This document shows positions 1-4,548 of a stretch of DNA of 5,136 nt, one piece after another. Position numbers and translations under genes: made by a program. The stretch's first letter is position 1. Each line of letters opens with the position of its first letter. The notes under the pieces were generated by a model that saw only the letters and a list, made by a program, of their open reading frames with translations, had not been told where the DNA came from and searched no databases. Source of the stretch: Candidatus Peregrinibacteria bacterium (lineage in GTDB: Bacteria > Patescibacteria > Gracilibacteria > UM-FILTER-43-11); the NCBI GenBank assembly GCA_030620215.1, contig JAUXFE010000056.1:1-5136 (forward strand), in the 5' to 3' direction.

Positions 1-10
1 AGCGGGATAG

Positions 11-75
11 GGCTCTGTCTGGAGCCAGACAAGTCTGATGACCGATAATCGTCATTGCAGGTTCCGGACAGAGCC
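11..75. other. Unassigned base-paired segment, possibly the 3' part of a structured RNA
   Basis: Bases 11-22 and 64-75 form a 12-bp inverted repeat with a single G-T pair, enclosing about 41 bases. Inside, 38-42 pairs with 51-55, and 35-37 can pair with 58-60. The left arm has a competing partner: 17-21 pairs with 26-30 around a four-base loop. The pentamer GAGCC, able to pair with GGCTC at 11-15, recurs at 22-26, 71-75, 79-83 and 126-130, so several mutually exclusive folds are possible. No open reading frame fits. The segment lies just upstream of a terminator, so it may be the end of an upstream RNA or a leader. I do not recognise the family, and the 5' part is outside the window. Confidence 0.35.
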
Positions 76-125
76 ACGGAGCCAGCAATGTAGGTATTTT
101 TAAGAGACGGAATATTATCTAAATA

Positions 126-158
126 GAGCCAAAACCCTTGCGTTTTGGTCAGTTTTTT
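126..158 (+). terminator. Probable intrinsic terminator of the upstream transcript
   Basis: CCAAAAC at 129-135 pairs with GTTTTGG at 142-148 around the loop CCTTGC, and a G-T pair extends the stem by one base. A run of six T follows at 153-158 after a short spacer. The stem is AT-rich, so termination may be weak. It would end whatever transcript enters from the left edge. Its right arm and T-run overlap the promoter of the next gene. Confidence 0.5.
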
Positions 159-166
159 GCTATAAT
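138..166 (+). promoter_or_regulatory. Extended -10 sigma70-type promoter for the LPXTG surface protein
   Basis: A perfect TATAAT at 161-166 is preceded directly by TGC (158-160), an extended -10. A half-matching -35, TTGCGT, lies at 138-143 with a 17-base spacer. Transcription would start near 173, leaving a leader of about 18 bases before the ATG at 191. No Shine-Dalgarno sequence is visible in that leader. Confidence 0.7.
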
Positions 167-190
167 AATATGATAAATAACTAAAAAACC

Positions 191-1492
191 ATGAAAACAA
201 ATATGAAAAAGTCATTATTCGCTTTAATTGCAGCTGTAGTACTAGCTTTCCCAACAATTTCTGCATTCGCAGAAGGTGAACCGGAAGATGTTGGTAATGT
301 TGTTGCAACAGCTGTTGATGTCACATCAATTGGCCTTTCCTGGGATGCGGCTCAAGATGATGGTGGTGGTCTTGTAGACCATTATCGTGTTTACTATGGC
401 ACCACATCTATACAAACTGCTGGTGAAGGTGAATACGACAGTGAAGTCACCACACCTACCAACGACACTTCTTATGTTGTTACAGGCTTAACTCCTGAAA
501 CCACATATTATTTCTCCGTAACCGCTATTGATTCCGGAGATTTAGAGAGTGAAGCTTATAGCTATGAAGCAAGTGCAGACACACCCGCTGAAGAAGCAAC
601 TGAAGAAGCTGATACAACTGCTCCAGCTGTTATAGGGGTAGAGGCTGTGGATAGTATGCATGTAAAAATAGTATTCTCTGAAGCTGTACAACTTCCTGAA
701 CTTCTACCAGAAGCGGCTTTCAATGTTGAAGAACAGATCAACCCGGAAAATACTCTTGATATTGTAACTGCAGAACTTGATGCAGAAGATTTAACGGGTG
801 CAACAGTTCTTTTAGAAACTGCGGAACAAACATTAAATGTTAATTACATTGTTACTGCCGGCGTTGCTATCTCTGATATGACTGGCAATCCGATTATAAG
901 CGGTAGCGCTGATTCCGGTCTTTTCTTGGGAAGCGACATAACACCGACAACTACTGAACCTGCAGCCGAACCTGTAGATGAAGGTTTAGACGAAGCTGCT
1001 CCGGGAGAAGCAGTCTGCGGAAACGAATTAGTTGAAGAGGGTGAAGAATGTGATGATGGGAACACTATAAGCGACGATGGATGTTCAGATGTTTGTGTTA
1101 TAGACGAAGACACAACTCCTCCGGAAGATATCACCAGTCTTATTCTTTCTTTCAAAGAACAAGTTGAGACATTCATTATCGTAATGAATTGGAGCGCTAG
1201 TATTGATTCATACGGAGATCTTGTTGATCAGGTTATTTACCAAAGTATGGATAGGGGTAGCACTTATGATTCCGGTACTTCACTTGGTGATAGCGCAACA
1301 AATTATGAACTTCCAAACATGGAAGGCGGTAAAGAATACACATTCAAAATCACTACAAAAGACAATAGCGGTAACGAATCTGTCGGTGTGGTTAAATCAA
1401 TCCGATTACCACAAACCGGTATAGGCTTAGGGTTACTCCTTCTTGGATCCGCTGGAGTAGCAGGCAGATTACTAAGACGAAAAAGAAAATAA
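191..1492 (+). CDS. Secreted fibronectin III / DUF4215 protein with LPXTG-type sorting signal
   Basis: This is a surface protein, probably involved in adhesion or cell contact; no enzymatic domain is visible. Residues 1-27 are a signal peptide (KK, hydrophobic core, AFA cleavage site). Residues 30-131 look like a fibronectin III domain (LSWD at 49-52, TGLTPETTYYF around 98-108). An acidic linker follows, then an SbsA/Big_5-like Ig domain at about 142-246 (VFSEAV and DMTGNP motifs). After a Glu/Pro/Thr linker, residues 276-305 match the DUF4215 'Myxococcus cysteine-rich' repeat, with Cys276, 287, 298 and 302 and the ECDDGN core. A second fibronectin III-like domain spans about 309-403. The C-terminus is LPQTG (406-410), a hydrophobic segment and the tail RRKRK, the classic tripartite sortase signal. 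A second in-frame ATG at 203 would give MKKSLF, an equally good signal peptide; neither start has a Shine-Dalgarno. It is a single-gene unit with its own promoter and terminator. No sortase gene is in the window, so the anchoring is inferred. Confidence 0.9.
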   Translation: MKTNMKKSLFALIAAVVLAFPTISAFAEGEPEDVGNVVATAVDVTSIGLSWDAAQDDGGGLVDHYRVYYGTTSIQTAGEGEYDSEVTTPTNDTSYVVTGLTPETTYYFSVTAIDSGDLESEAYSYEASADTPAEEATEEADTTAPAVIGVEAVDSMHVKIVFSEAVQLPELLPEAAFNVEEQINPENTLDIVTAELDAEDLTGATVLLETAEQTLNVNYIVTAGVAISDMTGNPIISGSADSGLFLGSDITPTTTEPAAEPVDEGLDEAAPGEAVCGNELVEEGEECDDGNTISDDGCSDVCVIDEDTTPPEDITSLILSFKEQVETFIIVMNWSASIDSYGDLVDQVIYQSMDRGSTYDSGTSLGDSATNYELPNMEGGKEYTFKITTKDNSGNESVGVVKSIRLPQTGIGLGLLLLGSAGVAGRLLRRKRK

Positions 1493-1514
1493 ACAAAAAC
1501 AAAAATATCAAATT

Positions 1515-1548
1515 TCCTCTCTCAGCAAAAAGTTGGGGGAGGATTTTT
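1515..1548 (+). terminator. Intrinsic terminator of the LPXTG protein gene
   Basis: Bases 1515-1523 pair with 1535-1543 (CCTCTCTC with GGGGGAGG, including two G-T pairs, plus one T-A pair) around an 11-base A-rich loop. A run of five T follows at 1544-1548. It begins 22 bases after the stop codon of the gene ending at 1492. Confidence 0.75.
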
Positions 1549-1587
1549 GAATCTAGTACTGGTTGACATAGAAAAAATTAATTGGAT

Positions 1588-1622
1588 AAAAAAGGACCGC
1601 CGATCCCGAAGGAAAAGCGGCC
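1588..1622 (-). terminator. Intrinsic terminator with UUCG tetraloop for the minus-strand RNA
   Basis: Read on the minus strand, GGCCGC (1622-1617) pairs with GCGGTCC (1600-1594) with one bulged T. An upper stem TCC/GGA (1613-1604) is capped by TTCG, the very stable C(UUCG)G loop. Six T follow immediately (1593-1588). On the plus strand the loop is CGAA and the A-run would precede the stem, so this works only for minus-strand transcription. Confidence 0.7.
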
Positions 1623-1924
1623 AAGTAACCCCGTTGCACGGTAGGGGTCTCAAACCAATCCGCTTCTTTTGAGGAGAAGCCAACCTTGGGGCGCCAGGAG
1701 GTCGTCAGTCCGCATCGCTACGACTGGGTTGTGGGATATGGTTCACGTCATTTTTGTAGAACTCCTTTCGTGGCATGTTCATTGTTGACCAATGGGCAAA
1801 TGCGGGGCCGAAAGATCGGTGGCCCCAAATCGCGTAAGTCGGCTCTCCGCCGGCAGCTGCGCAGCGTGACTCTCATTGAGCCCGCACGAGCTGAAGATGG
1901 GCGAATGCCGATAGACCATAGCGC
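1588..1924 (-). ncRNA. Unassigned structured non-coding RNA, about 337 nt
   Basis: This stretch is markedly GC-rich compared with the AT-rich bases on both sides and has no convincing protein frame. On the minus strand it is bracketed by a promoter (1959-1931) and an intrinsic terminator (1622-1588), giving the boundaries used here. Self-complementary pieces are plentiful: GCTTCT/AGAAGC at 1662-1667 and 1675-1680; CAGTC/GACTG at 1706-1710 and 1722-1726 with GTCGT/ACGAC at 1701-1705 and 1720-1724 as an alternative; ACCCC/GGGGT around 1628-1649; and GGGGCC/GGCCCC at 1804-1826. The UUCG tetraloop in the terminal hairpin exists only in the minus-strand transcript, which fixes the likely orientation. 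Length and GC contrast are those of an abundant housekeeping-type RNA. However, I found neither the RNase P core (GAGGAAAGTCC, ACAGAA), the tmRNA ends and tag frame, nor the SRP tetraloop region. The role is unknown. Confidence 0.6.
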
Positions 1925-1930
1925 CAACAT

Positions 1931-1959
1931 ATATTACCACATTTAATTATATTTGTCAA
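1931..1959 (-). promoter_or_regulatory. Promoter of the minus-strand non-coding RNA
   Basis: On the minus strand there is a perfect TTGACA (1959-1954), a 17-base spacer, TGG (1939-1937) as an extended -10 and TAATAT (1936-1931), four of six matches to TATAAT. Transcription would begin near 1924. Its -35 box faces away from the -35 box of the promoter at 1976-2005, with 16 bases between them. Confidence 0.65.
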
Positions 1960-1975
1960 GTATCTAATTTATACA

Positions 1976-2005
1976 TTGACAATATATCTAATATTATGGT
2001 ATAAA
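1976..2005 (+). promoter_or_regulatory. Promoter of the ComEC-like hydrolase gene
   Basis: A perfect TTGACA (1976-1981) is followed by an 18-base spacer and TATAAA (2000-2005), preceded by TGG (1997-1999), an extended -10. Transcription would start near 2012, only about 13 bases before the ATG at 2025, leaving no room for a usual Shine-Dalgarno; none is seen. Confidence 0.7.
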
Positions 2006-2024
2006 TATCAACCAATAAGCACAT

Positions 2025-2867
2025 ATGGCACCCAAACTATCAATCAAACGCTGGGTGCTCTCCCACTTTATATTGCTCATGCTACTAGCATTGTGTCTGC
2101 AGCAATTTTTTCAGATAACCAACAACAAACTATCCGTTGCAGTTTTGGATATAGGCCAAGGAGATTCAATACTCATCCAAACACCCGAACATAAAAACAT
2201 TCTAATCGATGCCGGACTAAGTGGAAAAGTAGTAGAGGAATTGGGCAAACGATTTGGTTTTTTTAATAAAACAATCGATTTATTTATTATAACCCATCCG
2301 GACCGCGATCATTACGTGGGTATTTTAGATGTCATGCAAAAATACACCATCAAGCAATTAATGATAACGGGTATTTCGAATCCGGATCCTTTATACGAAT
2401 CATTTTTACAACAAATCCTGTCTAAAAACACTCCGATTATATTCCCAAATAACAATCATGATCTGCAAATCGGGCGTAATGCATATTTAGATATTTTATA
2501 TCCATTCGCGAACCAAAGCCTTATTGGACAAGAGGTAAAAAACAAAAACAACACATCCATTGTCGCTCATCTTAGAAAAACAGACAGCGATTCCCTGATT
2601 TTATTAACAGGTGATGCGGAACATGATGAAGAAAGAGAAATATTGCTTTCCGGACAAGATGTAAAAAGTCCCATTTTAAAACTTGGCCATCATGGTGCCA
2701 AAACATCGACATCCGATGAATGGCTATCCGCAGTCAGCCCACAAACAGCCATTGTATCCGCCAATATTGATAATCAGTTCGGCCACCCGCACCCCGAAAC
2801 AATCGACAAGCTATCGGATATTGAGGTTTTAGAGACGATGAATGGAACGATTACATTTAGTTTTTAA
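2025..2867 (+). CDS. Stand-alone ComEC/Rec2-type metallo-beta-lactamase-fold hydrolase, membrane-tethered
   Basis: The product corresponds to the C-terminal hydrolase domain of the DNA-uptake channel protein ComEC, without the channel. Residues 11-30 form one hydrophobic segment, so the domain is probably a membrane anchor facing outward or a lipid-free secreted form. Family hallmarks are present in order: VLDIGQGDSILI (40-51), THPDRDH (90-96, the metal-binding HxxDxDH variant), NNTSIV (175-180), LTGDAE (194-199, metal-bridging Asp197), LGHHGAKTS (220-228) and FGHPHP (252-257). All likely metal ligands are intact, so it should be an active phosphodiesterase or nuclease, as proposed for this ComEC domain; the substrate cannot be read from sequence. 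At 280 residues it is a complete short member. The ATG at 2025 fits the promoter closely. It is a single-gene unit, divergent from the non-coding RNA and followed by a dead transposase. Confidence 0.88.
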   Translation: MAPKLSIKRWVLSHFILLMLLALCLQQFFQITNNKLSVAVLDIGQGDSILIQTPEHKNILIDAGLSGKVVEELGKRFGFFNKTIDLFIITHPDRDHYVGILDVMQKYTIKQLMITGISNPDPLYESFLQQILSKNTPIIFPNNNHDLQIGRNAYLDILYPFANQSLIGQEVKNKNNTSIVAHLRKTDSDSLILLTGDAEHDEEREILLSGQDVKSPILKLGHHGAKTSTSDEWLSAVSPQTAIVSANIDNQFGHPHPETIDKLSDIEVLETMNGTITFSF

Positions 2868-2948
2868 TTTTTTTAAAATAACATTATATAAAGGAAAATA
2901 ATGGGTTGTAATGCCAAATCATGTACATGAAATTGTGATAATTGATAA

Positions 2949-2994
2949 ACCACATTCGTAGAGACAGCATTACTGCTGTCTCTACGAATGTGGT
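2949..2994. repeat. REP-type perfect palindrome, 21-bp arms, TTAC loop
   Basis: Bases 2949-2969 and 2974-2994 are perfectly complementary around the four-base loop TTAC. The arms carry GTAGAGACAG and CTGTCTCTAC, the style of repeat found as extragenic palindromes in many bacterial genomes and mobilised by REP-associated transposases. There is no T-run after it, so it is not an intrinsic terminator. It sits inside the transposase remnant, and one frame reads straight through it as RRDSITAVSTN without a stop. No second copy is in the window. Confidence 0.8.
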
Positions 2995-3162
2995 AAATAA
3001 ACAAAATGGTTTTACATCAAACAACAATCCAATGATACAAATATCACTTGGCCGCATTATTCGTTGGTTTAAAGGACGAACGTCATTCGAAATTCGTAAA
3101 TATATATTTTACAATCCACAAATGTGGAATCGAGACAGAAATAATAAAAAAAATCAAATTTG

Positions 3163-3171
3163 TGCTAAAAT
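3163..3171 (+). promoter_or_regulatory. Extended -10 promoter for the GlmU-like gene
   Basis: TGC (3163-3165) followed by TAAAAT (3166-3171), five of six matches to TATAAT, gives an extended -10. No good -35 is seen about 17 bases upstream, where there is an A-rich tract. The start site would be near 3178, with about 20 bases of leader and no Shine-Dalgarno. It lies in the tail of the transposase remnant, whose decay has left the promoter of the next gene intact. Confidence 0.5.
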
Positions 3172-3198
3172 AAGATAAATATAAATAACACAAATACC

Positions 3199-4512
3199 AT
3201 GCAAGTAATATTACTAGCAGCCGGGCAATCCACACGTCTCGACCCTATTGATGATAAAAACATGTTGGAATTCGCCGGCAAATCTTTAATCGAACATCAA
3301 ATTACCGCGTTAAAACGTGCAAAAATACGTGACATCGCAGTAGTTGCCGGTAAACATAATATTGAAAAAATTGAATCAATTCTCGCAAAACAAAAAAACA
3401 TCGTGGTTACCGAACAAGAAGATCTTAAGGCTGGAATGGCCGGTGGTGTTCTTGCTGGTGCAAAGATTGTGAAACATAAAAATATCCTTGTAATGAGTAC
3501 TAATGATGTTTTTGATCAAAAACTTTTTGACGACATAATCCAAACATCAAAAACAAAAAATATTGACGGGGTAATTGCCGGTAAAGACGTGGATTCATAC
3601 TTCCCTGGAGGATATCTAAAATTCGGAAAAGATAAATTAATTACCGATATCATAGAAAAACCTGGTGAAGGAAAAGAGCCAAGTAAATTTGTAAATCTTG
3701 TTTGTCATGTTTATAACGATTTCCCTGCTTTTATCGATTATTTAAAAAAATCCAAAGCAAAAGCGGATGGAAAATACGAAGATGCATTAAATAATTACAT
3801 CAAAAAAGGTAAGGCAAAAGTTCTTATCCAAAAATATCATGGCTCATGGCAGGCAGTTAAATTCCCTTGGGATATTCTAAAGTTGATGAATCGTTATCTT
3901 GGTGAACTGGAGCCTAGAATCGATAAAACCGCATCAATAGCAAAGTCCGCAATAATCGAAGGAGATGTGGTTATCGGTCCAAACGTAAAAGTGTTTGATA
4001 ATGCAGTTATCCAGGGGCCGGCATACATCGGCGAAGGATCAATTATCGCCACCAATGCGCTAGTCCGCAATAGTATGATCGGTAGTAATTGTGTTATTGG
4101 TTTCGCCACAGAAGTTGGTCGAAGCTATTTAAATAACGATGTCTGGTGTCATTCCAATTACATCGGCGACAGTGTTATTGATGAAAATGTTTCATTCGGC
4201 GCGGGAACCGTACTCGGCAATCTGCGCTTTGATGAAGAAAACGTAAAAGTAACTATCAAAAATAAACGAATGGATAGCGGTACAAATAAATTTGGTGTAA
4301 TTATCGGATCTGGCACCCGTTTTGGCATCAATTCAAGCGCAAACCCAGGTGTTAAAATCGGCAAAAATTGTTTTATCGGCGGAAACCTTCTTGTTGAAAA
4401 AGATATCCCGGACGGAAAGATGGTACTACTTGATCAAAAGATCAAAATCACAACAAATAAAATAACAATCAATGCAGATAAAAGGAGGGAGATGAAAAAG
4501 AAATTATCGTAG
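3199..4512 (+). CDS. GlmU-like bifunctional sugar-1-phosphate nucleotidyltransferase with left-handed beta-helix
   Basis: The likely role is to make an activated sugar (such as UDP-GlcNAc or a dTDP-sugar) in the cytoplasm for cell-surface polymers. Residues 1-235 are a Rossmann-like nucleotidyltransferase: LLAAGQSTRL (5-14) with Arg13, Lys20 in the usual PK position, TND at 101-103 with metal ligand Asp103, GGYLKF (137-142), IIEKP (151-155) and FPWDIL (222-227). From about 242 to 400, hexapeptide repeats ([IV]G.. pattern) build a left-handed beta-helix. WCHSNYIGDS (316-325) followed by GAGT (334-337) aligns with the acetyltransferase core of GlmU, His318 matching the catalytic His363 of E. 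coli. The signature has GQS where GxG is usual, and the Pro of PKP is missing, so nucleotide and sugar preference are uncertain. The overall plan resembles the archaeal ST0452-type bifunctional enzymes. The true C-terminus may differ because of a possible frameshift at 4480-4483. It ends 36 bases before the convergent recombinase gene. Confidence 0.85.
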   Translation: MQVILLAAGQSTRLDPIDDKNMLEFAGKSLIEHQITALKRAKIRDIAVVAGKHNIEKIESILAKQKNIVVTEQEDLKAGMAGGVLAGAKIVKHKNILVMSTNDVFDQKLFDDIIQTSKTKNIDGVIAGKDVDSYFPGGYLKFGKDKLITDIIEKPGEGKEPSKFVNLVCHVYNDFPAFIDYLKKSKAKADGKYEDALNNYIKKGKAKVLIQKYHGSWQAVKFPWDILKLMNRYLGELEPRIDKTASIAKSAIIEGDVVIGPNVKVFDNAVIQGPAYIGEGSIIATNALVRNSMIGSNCVIGFATEVGRSYLNNDVWCHSNYIGDSVIDENVSFGAGTVLGNLRFDEENVKVTIKNKRMDSGTNKFGVIIGSGTRFGINSSANPGVKIGKNCFIGGNLLVEKDIPDGKMVLLDQKIKITTNKITINADKRREMKKKLS

Positions 4513-4548
4513 ATTCTGAGTTTATCGAAGGAGAAAAGAAACAATAAA

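Larger units (their letters stand above)
2902..3178 (+). pseudogene. Degenerate REP-associated (Y1/IS200-like) tyrosine transposase
   Basis: The frame from 2902 reads WVV-MPNHVHEIVIIDKPHS and hits a stop at 2959. MPNHVH is the HUH metal-binding motif of Y1 transposases, with its usual preceding VV and following hydrophobic strand. The first part of the domain is missing: a stop lies at 2899-2901 and unrelated sequence precedes it. Translation resumes in a different frame, shifted by one base, from about 2957 to the stop at 3176-3178: RDSITAVSTN (encoded by the palindrome), then SLGRIIRWFKGRTSFEIRK and YIFYNPQMWNRDRNN. These last two blocks match the middle and extreme end of such transposases. 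The block normally between them (WQ..YYDHIIR, carrying the catalytic Tyr) is absent, apparently an internal deletion joining two similar IRK segments. With truncation, frameshift and loss of the tyrosine, it cannot be active. No other transposase gene is seen in the window. Confidence 0.75.

Noticed and set aside
35..41. CTGATGA, the first half of a hammerhead ribozyme core
   Set aside because: No GAAA follows at a suitable distance and the required stems do not form, so it is a chance match.
1601..1625. Resemblance of GATCCCGAAGGAAAAGC on the plus strand to the SRP RNA domain IV (GTCCGGAAGGAAGCAG)
   Set aside because: The tetraloop would be CGAA, not GGAA, and the conserved internal loop bases are absent. 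The same bases make a better terminator with a UUCG loop on the minus strand.
1588..1924. RNase P RNA, tmRNA or 6S RNA
   Set aside because: Neither strand shows the GAGGAAAGTCC and ACAGAA cores of RNase P, the tRNA-like ends and tag frame of tmRNA, or the 5'-3' end pairing with a central bubble expected of 6S RNA.
1686..1946. Plus-strand open frame of 86 codons inside the GC-rich island (and a 60-codon minus-strand frame at 1748-1930)
   Set aside because: Composition is Arg/Ser-rich, there are no recognisable domains or ribosome sites, and the segment is full of base-paired elements. Both frames are by-products of GC-rich RNA sequence.
2949..2994. Palindrome as transcription terminator of the ComEC-like gene
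   Set aside because: No T-run follows on either strand, and the perfect 21-bp arms, sequence style and position in a transposase remnant fit a REP-type repeat better.
3115..3128. Short inverted repeat TCCACA/TGTGGA
   Set aside because: It has six-base arms with a two-base loop within the coding remnant of the transposase (NPQMW) and no sign of function.
4483..4494. AGGAGG plus ATG at 4492 as the start of a new gene
   Set aside because: The ATG is in frame with the preceding gene and is followed by a stop after six codons. Other genes in the window do not use a Shine-Dalgarno.
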